A stretch of 10,383 nucleotides of DNA from Bacillota bacterium (lineage in GTDB: Bacteria; Bacillota; Dethiobacteria; DTU022): the NCBI GenBank assembly GCA_012510325.1, contig JAAZIG010000262.1:1-10383 (forward strand). The letters are read 5' to 3'. Of the stretch, positions 1-6,802 are shown piece after piece (positions within the stretch are counted from its first letter, which is position 1; each line of letters opens with the position of its first letter). The position numbers were made by a program, and so were the translations under genes. The notes beneath the pieces are model-generated. The model worked only from the letters and a program-made list of their open reading frames with translations. It searched no databases and was not told the origin of the DNA.

Positions 1-2370
1 GCTTTCCGGAAAATCGGCCAGCTGGACGCTGGGCTGCCGTTCGCCGGGCAGCTGCCGCCACAGCTCCTCGGCGGTAAAGGTGAGGATCGGCGCCATCATC
101 AGGGTCAGGTTTTCCAAAACGATCGCCATCACGGTCTGGGCGGAGCGCCGGGCGGGATCGTCCGCCGCCGAGCAGTAGAGCCTGTCCTTCTGCACATCAA
201 GATAGAAGTTGCTCAGGTCGACGGTGCAAAAATTATGAAGGGCCTGATAGATCAGGTGATAGGTATAGCGGTCGTAGGCCCGGGTTACCTTTTCAATGAG
301 CCCCCCCAGGCGGTGCAGCACCCAGCGGTCAAACTCCTCCAGGGAGCTGTAGGGAAGCGCCTGGGTGGCGGGGTCAAAATCGTAGCAGTTCCCCAGCAAG
401 AACCGGCAGGTATTGCGGATCTTCCGGTAAACCTCGGAGAGCTGCTTCAAGATGTCCGGGGAGAGGTGAATATCGCTGGTATAGTCCGCCGAGGCCACCC
501 ACAGCCGCAGAATATCGGCCCCGTATTTTTCGGTAATCTCTTCCGGGGCGATGACATTCCCCAGCGATTTCGACATTTTCCGACCCTCGCCGTCGACAAC
601 CCAGCCGTGGCTGAGCACGCCGCGGTACGGGGGCTCGCCGCGCACCGCCACCGCCGTCAGCAGGGAGGAATGAAACCAGCCCCGAAACTGGTCGCTTCCC
701 TCGAGATAAAGATCCGCCGGCCAGCGCAGCTCCGGCCTTTCTTCCAAGACGGCAACGTGGCTCGATCCGGAATCAAACCAGACATCCATAGTGTCGCTTT
801 CCTTGCGGAAGGAGGTGCCGCCGCAGGCGGAGCAGCGGTAGCCCGGCGGCAGGATCTCCGCCGCTTCCCGGATAAACCAGGCATCGGAGCCCTCCCGGGC
901 AAACAGCTCCGAGACCGCCGTGATGACCCGGGGGTCGATAATCGCCTCTCCGCAATCCTCGCAGTAAAAGATGGGGATGGGCACCCCCCAGATCCGCTGC
1001 CGGGAGATGCACCAGTCCTGCCGCTCGGCAATCATATTGTGAATCCGCTCTTCACCCCAGGAGGGAATCCATTCGACGCGGCGGATCGCCTCCAGCGCCT
1101 CGCGGCGGAAGCCGTCGATGGAGGCAAACCACTGCTCCGTCGCCCGAAACAGAATCGGCTCCTTGCAGCGCCAGCAGTGCGGGTACTGGTGTTCCAGCGA
1201 CGACGCCTTCAGCAGCGCTTTTTCCCGCTCCAGCGCCCGGATCACCGCTGCACCGCCCTTGGTATAATGCAGGTCGGCAAACTCACCGGCCTCATCGGTA
1301 AAGCAGCCGCGGTCGTCGATGGGGCTCAGCACCGGCAGGCGGTAGAGCTGACCGACGGCGTAGTCCTCCAAACCGTGTCCCGGGGCGGTATGGACACAGC
1401 CGGTGCCCTGCTCCAGGGTGACATGATCGCCCAGAATGAGCGGCGACTCCCGCTCGAGAAAGGGGTGACGGCAGATAACCCCTTCCAGCTCGCGCCCCTT
1501 GAAGCGGCGCAACACTGTCCAGGGTTCGCCGCCCAGCTCCGCGGCGACGTCCTCGAGGAGCCCCTCGGCAAGCAAATATTTTTCATCCCCGGCCCCGGCG
1601 AGCACATAGTCGAACTCAGGGTGCAGGCAGACGGCCAGATTGGCCGGGATGGTCCAGGCCGTCGTCGTCCAGATGAGACAGAACGAGCCCGCAGCTCCCC
1701 CGAAAAGCCCGCGGTCGTCGATCACGGGAAACTTCACGTAGAGCGATTCGGCGCGGTGATCGGCGTGCTCCACTTCCGCCTCGGCGAGGGCGGTCTCACA
1801 GCGGGGACACCAGTACACCGGGCGCAGCCCCTTGTAGATATAGCCCCGCGAAACCATCTCCCCAAAGACGGCGATCTGGCGGGCCTCAAAAGAGGGCGCC
1901 AGGGTGAGGTAGGGATCCTCCCAGTGGCCCCGCACCCCCAGCCGGCGAAACTGCTCCCGCTGGATGGAAACGTACTCCAGGGCATAGTCGCGGCACAGCC
2001 GCCTGAACTCGATGGCGCCGATCTCTTTCCGTTTGATCCCCCTGCTCTTGATAATCTGGTGTTCGATGGGCAGGCCATGCGTGTCCCAGCCGGGCACATA
2101 GGGGCTGTCGAAACCGCTCATGCTCTTGTACTTGACGATAAAATCCTTCAGCACTTTATTCAGCGCCGTCCCCATATGAATATCATTATTGGCGTACGGC
2201 GGACCGTCGTGCAGAATGAACTGCGGCGCCCCCTGACGCCTCTGCTGCACCAGATCGTAAATATTGATCTCATTCCAGTAACTTAAAATCTCCGGCTCCC
2301 GCCGGGGGAGCTGCGCCCGCATCGGAAAATCGGTGCGGGGCAAATTCAGTGTCTCCCGGTAGTCTTTCAT
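1..2370 (-). CDS. ileS: Isoleucine--tRNA ligase (IleRS), C-terminus cut off by the window
   Basis: IleRS is the cytoplasmic class I enzyme that attaches isoleucine to tRNA-Ile and hydrolyses mischarged valine. The translation shows the HIGH-type motif as HMGT at residues 65-68 (after DGPPYANND), the GWDTHGLPIE signature near 94-103, the threonine-rich editing-site peptide WTTTAWTIPAN near 234-244, an editing-domain GTGCVHTAPGHG stretch, DWCISRQRIWG, and KMSKS at 598-602. The ATG at 2368-2370 has AGGAGG nine bases upstream; an ATG 19 bases further upstream is out of frame. About 790 codons are present, and bacterial IleRS is usually 910-940 residues, so most of the anticodon-binding domain is here but the C-terminal zinc-binding end lies outside the window. 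The frame is open to position 1. The gene is preceded by an isoleucine T-box leader with its own promoter, so it is probably induced by uncharged tRNA-Ile. Identification is secure. Confidence 0.98.
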   Translation of the reverse strand, partial: MKDYRETLNLPRTDFPMRAQLPRREPEILSYWNEINIYDLVQQRRQGAPQFILHDGPPYANNDIHMGTALNKVLKDFIVKYKSMSGFDSPYVPGWDTHGLPIEHQIIKSRGIKRKEIGAIEFRRLCRDYALEYVSIQREQFRRLGVRGHWEDPYLTLAPSFEARQIAVFGEMVSRGYIYKGLRPVYWCPRCETALAEAEVEHADHRAESLYVKFPVIDDRGLFGGAAGSFCLIWTTTAWTIPANLAVCLHPEFDYVLAGAGDEKYLLAEGLLEDVAAELGGEPWTVLRRFKGRELEGVICRHPFLERESPLILGDHVTLEQGTGCVHTAPGHGLEDYAVGQLYRLPVLSPIDDRGCFTDEAGEFADLHYTKGGAAVIRALEREKALLKASSLEHQYPHCWRCKEPILFRATEQWFASIDGFRREALEAIRRVEWIPSWGEERIHNMIAERQDWCISRQRIWGVPIPIFYCEDCGEAIIDPRVITAVSELFAREGSDAWFIREAAEILPPGYRCSACGGTSFRKESDTMDVWFDSGSSHVAVLEERPELRWPADLYLEGSDQFRGWFHSSLLTAVAVRGEPPYRGVLSHGWVVDGEGRKMSKSLGNVIAPEEITEKYGADILRLWVASADYTSDIHLSPDILKQLSEVYRKIRNTCRFLLGNCYDFDPATQALPYSSLEEFDRWVLHRLGGLIEKVTRAYDRYTYHLIYQALHNFCTVDLSNFYLDVQKDRLYCSAADDPARRSAQTVMAIVLENLTLMMAPILTFTAEELWRQLPGERQPSVQLADFPES

Positions 2371-2395
2371 CTCCTGACGCCTCCTGCATCCTCAT

Positions 2396-2434
2396 ATAAA
2401 AAATCCCATCCCCGATCTTTTAGGGACGAGATTT
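2396..2434 (-). terminator. Intrinsic terminator within the T-box leader
   Basis: On the minus strand, AAATCTCGTCCC pairs over 12 positions (two G-T) with GGGATGGGATTT across a short A-rich loop, followed by a T run (TTTTTTAT). The 5' arm contains the CGTCCC that would instead pair with the T-box sequence in the antiterminator, so the two structures are mutually exclusive. It ends just before the AGGAGG of ileS. Confidence 0.88.
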
Positions 2435-2681
2435 CCTCCCGCGGTACCACCCTGCTAGCCGCCTGCGCCCGCGGATGCGTGCGCCGACAGCCACTCTACG
2501 CTTCGCCGGCCCTTAACGGCGGCCCCGCCCGTGTCTACTCTCCGCCGGCGGATTTGGCACGGGAGCTCCCGGGGGATCTTCGGCAACGCGGCTTCACCGG
2601 GCTTACACCTGACCCCGGCTCTCTGGGGAAACCTGCTGCTGCTTACTGGCCCGTTCATTGCGATCTGTTATGCTGCTATCT
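2396..2681 (-). promoter_or_regulatory. T-box leader (tRNA-Ile-sensing) of ileS
   Basis: The non-coding leader upstream of ileS carries the hallmarks of a T-box riboswitch. The antiterminator T-box AGGGTGGTACCGCG is at 2440-2453, and CGTCCCT follows at about 2421-2427 to pair with its AGGG. Stem I features include AGTA (loop-E side, about 2641-2650), AGAGAG (2619-2624) flanked by CCCC/GGGG, a GGTGTAAGCC distal element, and a base-of-stem pairing ACGGG/CCCGT. The most likely specifier is ATC (Ile) at 2575-2577, within GAAGATCCCC; the exact register (GAT or ATC) was not confirmed by folding, but the downstream gene argues for ATC. Binding of uncharged tRNA should stabilise the antiterminator and allow ileS transcription. 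The left limit includes the terminator and the right limit is the inferred transcription start. Confidence 0.95.
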
Positions 2682-2687
2682 AATCAA

Positions 2688-2716
2688 ATTATAACAAGGT
2701 TACCCCGAATGATCAA
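2688..2716 (-). promoter_or_regulatory. SigA-type promoter for the T-box/ileS transcript
   Basis: On the minus strand TTGATC (2711-2716) and TATAAT (2688-2693) are separated by exactly 17 bases. The -10 is a perfect consensus and the -35 matches at four of six positions. Transcription would begin at about 2681, just upstream of the T-box stem I. The -35 element overlaps the divIVA stop codon (2713-2715), so ileS can be transcribed independently of the upstream operon. Confidence 0.8.
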
Positions 2717-3252
2717 TCCTCATACTCCGAAGCTTCGGCGCGCACCGGTGAAATCTGCTCCGCCGGCTCCGGGGCGGCCTCCCGTTGCTGCGCCGCCGGG
2801 GGCTCTTTCCATTCTTCCAGCTCCAGGGCCGCTATCTGAGACTCGAGGAAGGAGCGAAAGCGCATCTTGAACACCTGAGCCTGCTTGTAGAGATCGTCAT
2901 GCTCGGTTAATATTTTGCTGGAACGGTAGCGTGATTCCTCAACGATTCTTTGCGCCTCGCGCTCGGCCTCCCGGCGAATCAGATCCGCTTCCCGCCTGGC
3001 GTTCTGCTTGACTTCATCGGCCGCTTCCTGAGCCACCACCAGAGCGCTGTGCATCGTCTCTTCAAGCTTCTGATAACCCTTCATCTTCTCGGCGATCTTC
3101 TCTTTATCATCTTTCAGCTCAATGTTTTCGCGCAGCAACTGTTCAAAATCCTTGGCCACACGATTTAAAAATTCGTTGACCTCTTCAACAGAGTAACCGC
3201 GAAATGAGTGCGCGAACTCTTTATTGTGAATATCCATCGGTGTTAACGACAT
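2713..3252 (-). CDS. divIVA: DivIVA-family cell-pole/division protein
   Basis: DivIVA is a coiled-coil protein that binds negatively curved membrane at poles and septa and recruits division, growth or sporulation factors. The 179-residue product opens with MSLTPMDIHNKEF and has F17-R18, the positions known to insert into the membrane in Bacillus subtilis DivIVA. GYSVEEVNEFL follows, then a long heptad-rich coiled coil from about residue 25 to 150 with many E/K/R/Q residues, and a proline-, glutamate- and alanine-rich tail (about 150-179). Length is normal for the family. The ATG is preceded by GGGAGG at suitable spacing. The gene lies 78 bp downstream of the S4-domain gene and directly upstream of the ileS promoter, the usual place for divIVA at the end of the ylm cluster. 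I see no convincing promoter in the 78-bp gap, so it is probably cotranscribed with the upstream genes. Confidence 0.96.
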   Translation of the reverse strand: MSLTPMDIHNKEFAHSFRGYSVEEVNEFLNRVAKDFEQLLRENIELKDDKEKIAEKMKGYQKLEETMHSALVVAQEAADEVKQNARREADLIRREAEREAQRIVEESRYRSSKILTEHDDLYKQAQVFKMRFRSFLESQIAALELEEWKEPPAAQQREAAPEPAEQISPVRAEASEYED

Positions 3253-3330
3253 CCGCCTTCCTCCCTATCTCGTTGAAAAAAGTTGATCCGTTTCTATATT
3301 TCGACAATACTCCAGCCGATCCTGCCCCTA

Positions 3331-3684
3331 TCAGTAAAATTTGTAAAGTTTTATCCGCTGCCTCCCTTTCCGGCTTTCCCCGGTGAGGGCGGCAATTTCA
3401 AGGCTGCCGCGCCCCTCCACCGAAAGGCGGTCGCCCTCCTTGAGCCGGCGTGAGGGGGTCTCCACGGGGCTCCCGTTTACCGCGACCAGCCCCCCCTTGA
3501 CCAGGAGCACCGCCCGGGAGCGGGAGAGACCAAATCCCAGGGCCAGCACCGCATCGAGTCGCAGGGCGGCCACGGTCCCGGCAATCTCCCTGACCCTGTC
3601 CGGAGGGCCTTCCTTTTCCGGGAGGGGCGCACCGCCCCCGCTTCCTCCGGAACCGGGAGGAAAGCCATTATTTTGTGACACCAT
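3331..3684 (-). CDS. S4-domain RNA-binding protein, short YlmH-like
   Basis: The product is 117 residues from the ATG at 3682-3684; a GTG 12 bases upstream is also open but sits directly against the AGAGG ribosome-binding sequence, so the ATG is preferred. After a glycine- and proline-rich, probably disordered head (residues 7-28), residues about 30-100 read as an S4 RNA-binding domain: REIAGTVAALRLDAVLALG, FGLSRSRAVLLVKGGLVAVNG, then LKEGDRLSVEGRG. The tail ends in a basic segment, TGESRKGRQRIKLYKF. This closely resembles the C-terminal third of YlmH, a division- and ribosome-associated protein of about 255-260 residues. The N-terminal YlmH domain is missing, and an in-frame TGA lies just upstream of the GTG, so it is not hidden in this frame. 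Position between yggT and divIVA is the normal ylmH position. RNA or ribosome binding is inferred from the family. Confidence 0.85.
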   Translation of the reverse strand: MVSQNNGFPPGSGGSGGGAPLPEKEGPPDRVREIAGTVAALRLDAVLALGFGLSRSRAVLLVKGGLVAVNGSPVETPSRRLKEGDRLSVEGRGSLEIAALTGESRKGRQRIKLYKFY

Positions 3685-3735
3685 CGCTTCAGTCACCTCT
3701 TTGTCGGGTCATCCGCAGAATTTGGACAACCGGGT

Positions 3736-3969
3736 TTAGAAGAACAAGCCTCTGATCAACCTCTGGACCAGGCTCAACAGCAGCAGCAGAAGCAGCGGGG
3801 AGAGATCGGCAAAGCCCATCCCCATCCGCACCGGCGGAATCACCCGGCGCAGCGGCGCCATCAGCGGCTCCGTGAGGCTGTGGCAGAAGCGGTAGATATT
3901 GTAAAGAAACGGATAGCTGTAGAAAGAGCGCTGAAACCAGGAGAGAATGATCCGCCCCATGATCACCAC
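3736..3969 (-). CDS. yggT: YggT/YlmG-family membrane protein
   Basis: YggT/YlmG proteins are small integral membrane proteins of uncertain role, encoded in the division-linked ylm cluster. From the first canonical start (GTG at 3967-3969) the product is 77 residues. It has the family signatures RIILSWF (about 6-12), a TEPLMAPLRRVIPP segment (33-46) and a second hydrophobic helix, DLSPLLLLLLLSLVQRL (55-71). The first transmembrane helix is cut short at this start. The reading frame stays open upstream to a stop at 4024-4026, and the extra codons (IIGNGLLIFVNIYLVV) complete a typical YggT first helix, but they contain no ATG, GTG or TTG. The true start may be CTG (3994-3996) or an ATC codon near 4015-4017, which has GGTGA six bases before it. 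It lies downstream of yggS and upstream of the ylmH-like gene. Confidence 0.85.
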   Translation of the reverse strand: MVIMGRIILSWFQRSFYSYPFLYNIYRFCHSLTEPLMAPLRRVIPPVRMGMGFADLSPLLLLLLLSLVQRLIRGLFF

Positions 3970-4044
3970 CAGATAGATATTTACAAAGATGAGCAGCCCG
4001 TTGCCGATGATTTCGATATTGCTTCACCCGCTTCGCTGTTTTTG

Positions 4045-4722
4045 TTACGCCGCCGGCCGCGGCCCGAACAGGGCGGAGCCAATGCGCACTATGGTCGCCC
4101 CTTCCTCAACGGCGACAATGTAGTCGCCGGTCATCCCCATGGAAAGCTCGGCCAGCTCCAACCCCGGGCGGCGGTGCTGCTGCTGCAGCTCGCGAAGGCG
4201 GCGGAAGATGGGCCGCGCCCCCGCGGAATCCTCGCCCCAGGGGGCCATCGTCATCAGCCCCTCGACGCGGATCCGGGGATAATCGTTCAGGACATCCAGA
4301 AAGTCGGGAAGCTCCGCCTCGCTCAGACCAAACTTGCTCTCTTCACCGGAGATGTTGAGCTGCAGCAGACAGCGCGCCTCCCGATCGAGTTGCTCCGCCC
4401 GGCGCTGCAGCGCCCGGACCAGCGATAAGCGGTCCAGGGAATGGATCAGGGTAAAGCCGGCGAGCACGTCTTTGGCCTTGTTGCTCTGCAGATGGCCGAT
4501 GAAGTGCCAGCGCAGCCCGGGGAAAAGGCGCAGCTTCGGCACCGCCTCCTGCAGCCGGTTTTCACCAAAGTCCCGCAGCCCCAGCGCCGCCGCTGCAGTG
4601 ATCTCGCCGGGACCGACAGTTTTCGTCACCGCCACCAGGCGCACTTCCTCGCCGGCGCGCCCGGCCCGTTCCAGCGCTGCGGCGATCTCTCTCCGAACAG
4701 TCCTCAGATTATCCTCCAGCAT
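4045..4722 (-). CDS. yggS: YggS/YlmE/PROSC-family PLP homeostasis protein
   Basis: This cytoplasmic pyridoxal-5'-phosphate-binding protein has an alanine-racemase-like TIM-barrel fold, no known enzyme activity, and a role in PLP and amino-acid homeostasis. The 225-residue product is of normal length. It shows VAVTKT with the PLP-lysine at K34, FGENRLQEA, WHFIGHLQSNKAKDV, LLQLNISGEESKFGL, GLMTMAPWGED, and the phosphate-binding end LSMGMTGDYIVAVEEGATIVRIGSALFG. The ATG (4720-4722) is preceded by GTGAGG. It is separated from the upstream adaptor gene by 65 bp that hold a candidate promoter. It is followed 75 bp later by the canonical start of yggT, without the sepF gene that commonly intervenes. 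Confidence 0.97.
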   Translation of the reverse strand: MLEDNLRTVRREIAAALERAGRAGEEVRLVAVTKTVGPGEITAAAALGLRDFGENRLQEAVPKLRLFPGLRWHFIGHLQSNKAKDVLAGFTLIHSLDRLSLVRALQRRAEQLDREARCLLQLNISGEESKFGLSEAELPDFLDVLNDYPRIRVEGLMTMAPWGEDSAGARPIFRRLRELQQQHRRPGLELAELSMGMTGDYIVAVEEGATIVRIGSALFGPRPAA

Positions 4723-4760
4723 TCTGCCTCACTCGCTTCCACAAAGTTGCTCTCTTTCCT

Positions 4761-4791
4761 ATTATACATGAACGGCCCGCGGGGCGATCAA
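4761..4791 (-). promoter_or_regulatory. Candidate promoter upstream of yggS
   Basis: On the minus strand a perfect TATAAT (4761-4766) is preceded, 19 bases upstream, by TTGATC (4786-4791), which overlaps the TGA stop of the adaptor gene. The -10 is strong but the spacer is longer than the optimal 17 bases and there is no extended -10 TGn. It may give the yggS-yggT-ylmH-divIVA genes transcription independent of the nrd promoter. Confidence 0.45.
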
Positions 4792-5939
4792 TTCAGGCGC
4801 CGGCCCTCCTCGACCAGCCCCGGGCGCGTGATCACCATGCTGTCCGGTTCGAGCCCCTCCACCATCACCTCATCGCCCCGGCTCCCGACGACAGTGACCT
4901 CCTGAAACTTTACCGCCCCGCCCCGGTTAAGAAAGACTCCGCTCCCGCCGCTGCGCTCTATGAGCGCCGCCTCCGGGATGATGATGCCCTCTTCCCGCTC
5001 CAGGACGATCTCCGCCGCAGACCAGCGCAGATCCTCAGACCCGGGGAACTGCCGCTCGATGCAGTAGGTCAGACGAACCTCTTCGGCGGCGGAATCGATC
5101 TCCGCGGCGGTCAGCACCCCGATAACCGGGCTTTCCGGGGCGAAAGCAAATTCAAAGCGAACATACTCCCGCGCCGCCAGGGTCCGCCCCGGATCGAGGG
5201 GCAGCAGAAGATTGTAATACCACTGCCAGTTGTCGATGAGCTTCAGCACCGGCTGCCCCTCCTCCACCCAGACGCCCTCGGCGGCGGTAAACTCCTCTCC
5301 TGAACCGGCGGCAAACTCCTCTGCATGCAGGTACGCCCTCTCACCGAGCCCCTCCCAGCCGTCCAGCCGGTGCAACAGCAGACCCGCTTCCGCTACCGTC
5401 AGGGGAACCGGTTCACCAAGCCACGAGGGAAGCGTTCCGCTGATCAGCCGGTCTGCGGCAGGCTCCTCTTCTTCGACACCGAGACCGAGCCATTCCCAAA
5501 GATATCGCTTCAGCTGCTCCCAGCGGCTTTCCGCAGGGCTGACCGTCTCCTCAAAGCCCTGCCTCTCGGCGGCGCTCAGGGGAACAAAAGAGGCGACAAC
5601 CGCTCCGGTGGGAACCCGCTCACCGGAGGGAGCCAGCTCTACGATCACGCCGCTGCACGGGGCGGTGAGCAGCTGCTCCTCGGGTCTGGTGAGCAGCCCC
5701 TCCACGCTTACTTTCTTCTCAAAGCAGCCCGCCGCCGCGGTCACTATCTGCAGCCGCCGGGACAATATGAAAGGCTCCAGCCAGTGATACGCCGCCTGCA
5801 GCAGGAGCAAAGCGAAAAGCGCCAGGATGATATAGAATACGGAGAGCTGCCGGAGATGGGCAAAACGGCGCCCTTTTCCCGGCAGGACCTCCAGGTGTGC
5901 CTGTGTGGTGGCCGGAGTACCCGGCCGGCGCCTGCTCAA
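4788..5939 (-). CDS. HlyD/RND-type membrane-anchored adaptor-like protein
   Basis: The product is 383 residues from a TTG start at 5937-5939. That TTG overlaps the pgeF stop (TTGA) and is preceded by a GGAGGCGGGGGAGAG ribosome-binding region; in-frame codons further upstream are inside pgeF and are not used. A basic N-terminal tail (GKGRRFAHLR) leads into one transmembrane helix, about residues 32-50 (LSVFYIILALFALLLLQ). It is followed by a lipoyl/biotinyl-like half-motif, TAPCSGVIVELAPSGERVPTG (about 92-112), an acidic linker (GVEEEEPAADRL), and a second half-motif near GEEFTAAEGVWVEEGQPVLKL. The C-terminus has the adaptor barrel pattern (VVGSRGDEVMVEGLEPDSMVITRPGLVEEG). This fits a periplasmic-adaptor-like protein with an extracytoplasmic body. 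No partner transporter is encoded here. Proteins annotated as HlyD family occur at this locus in related anaerobes, and their function is unknown to me. Confidence 0.85.
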   Translation of the reverse strand: MSRRRPGTPATTQAHLEVLPGKGRRFAHLRQLSVFYIILALFALLLLQAAYHWLEPFILSRRLQIVTAAAGCFEKKVSVEGLLTRPEEQLLTAPCSGVIVELAPSGERVPTGAVVASFVPLSAAERQGFEETVSPAESRWEQLKRYLWEWLGLGVEEEEPAADRLISGTLPSWLGEPVPLTVAEAGLLLHRLDGWEGLGERAYLHAEEFAAGSGEEFTAAEGVWVEEGQPVLKLIDNWQWYYNLLLPLDPGRTLAAREYVRFEFAFAPESPVIGVLTAAEIDSAAEEVRLTYCIERQFPGSEDLRWSAAEIVLEREEGIIIPEAALIERSGGSGVFLNRGGAVKFQEVTVVGSRGDEVMVEGLEPDSMVITRPGLVEEGRRLN

Positions 5940-6802
5940 CTCTCCCCCGCCTCCTCTGCCGCAGATTGACCGCGCAGGGCGATAAGCCCCATCATCCGGC
6001 CGGTCTGTCCCTTGTCGCGCCGGTGCGAATAGAACAGCCGGGGATGGCAGCCGGTGCACCAATCGCATCCGGCCAGGCGCCCGCCGCCGATCCCGGCCCG
6101 GCGCAGCTGCTCCCGGTTTATCGCCGCCAGATCGAGATGGCACCCGCCCCCGCCGTCCGTCCACTGGTACGGTTCACCGCGCCAGCCGGCGGCGGCAAAC
6201 TCCCGGGCCAGCTCCCCGCCCACCGTGTAACAGCGAGCGCAGATGCCCGGGCTGAGCGCCGCCACCATCGCTGCGGGATCGGCCCCGCAGAGCAGGTGCA
6301 GTTCCTGCACCACCGCCGGAGCGATCCCCTGCAGGGTGCCCCGCCATCCGGCATGAGCCAGCGCCACGGCGGGGACATCTGGAGCAGCGATGAAGAGCAG
6401 CAGACAGTCGGCGGCATAGCCCGTCAGCGGCAGCCCCGGAACCGTTGTCAGCAGGGCGTCGCCTTCGCCGAGGAAAGTATCCGGCCGGGCACCGCGCCCG
6501 CGATGGACCGCCCCGGCCCGGATAATTCCCGTCCCGTGCACCTGAATGGCGGCGACGGCGTCGTCAGGGCTAAAAGCCCATCTTTCCAGAAAGCGGCGCC
6601 GATTTTCCAGAACGCAGCGATAGCGATCGCCGGTGTGAAAAGCGGTATTCAGCGAAGCCATCGCCCCGGTGCTGCAGCCGCCCAGGCGAGTGGAAAAAGC
6701 GTGGACCACCCCGCGACAGCCCTCCAGCAGCGGGGCCTGCAGATAGGTCAGCTCACCGCTCCGGCGAAGCTGAAAACCTTTTGCCATCGCTGCCCCGGCC
6801 AT
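5936..6802 (-). CDS. pgeF: Peptidoglycan editing factor PgeF (YlmD/YfiH, Cu-oxidase_4 family)
   Basis: PgeF-family proteins are zinc-binding enzymes formerly called polyphenol oxidases. In E. coli, YfiH/PgeF removes wrongly incorporated amino acids from muropeptide precursors; purine nucleoside phosphorylase or adenosine deaminase-type activity is reported for relatives. The 288-residue product carries the three zinc ligands in family context: H89 in IQVHGT, C133 in YAADCLLLF and H150 in LAHAGWRGT, with 44- and 17-residue spacings. SPGICARCYTVGGE and the C-terminal CTGCHPRLFYSHRRDKGQTG are also typical. The ATG at 6800-6802 directly follows the nrdG TAG; an in-frame ATG 15 bases downstream (MAKGFQ) is an alternative. 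The stop overlaps the start of the adaptor gene. Which substrate it uses here cannot be read from sequence. Confidence 0.95.
   Translation of the reverse strand: MAGAAMAKGFQLRRSGELTYLQAPLLEGCRGVVHAFSTRLGGCSTGAMASLNTAFHTGDRYRCVLENRRRFLERWAFSPDDAVAAIQVHGTGIIRAGAVHRGRGARPDTFLGEGDALLTTVPGLPLTGYAADCLLLFIAAPDVPAVALAHAGWRGTLQGIAPAVVQELHLLCGADPAAMVAALSPGICARCYTVGGELAREFAAAGWRGEPYQWTDGGGGCHLDLAAINREQLRRAGIGGGRLAGCDWCTGCHPRLFYSHRRDKGQTGRMMGLIALRGQSAAEEAGES

Noticed and set aside
235..2286. A 683-codon open frame on the plus strand
   Set aside because: It is antisense to ileS, whose catalytic motifs are intact on the minus strand. Long antisense frames are common in GC-rich genes, and its translation shows no recognisable family.
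3689..4027. A 112-codon minus-strand frame overlapping yggT
   Set aside because: It is an out-of-frame shadow; the yggT frame carries the family motifs (RIILSWF, EPLMAPLRRVIPP).
5940..6164. N-terminal extension of the adaptor protein by 75 codons
   Set aside because: The extension lies entirely in the pgeF coding region in another frame and is arginine/proline-rich shadow sequence; the TTG at 5937-5939 has a strong ribosome-binding site.
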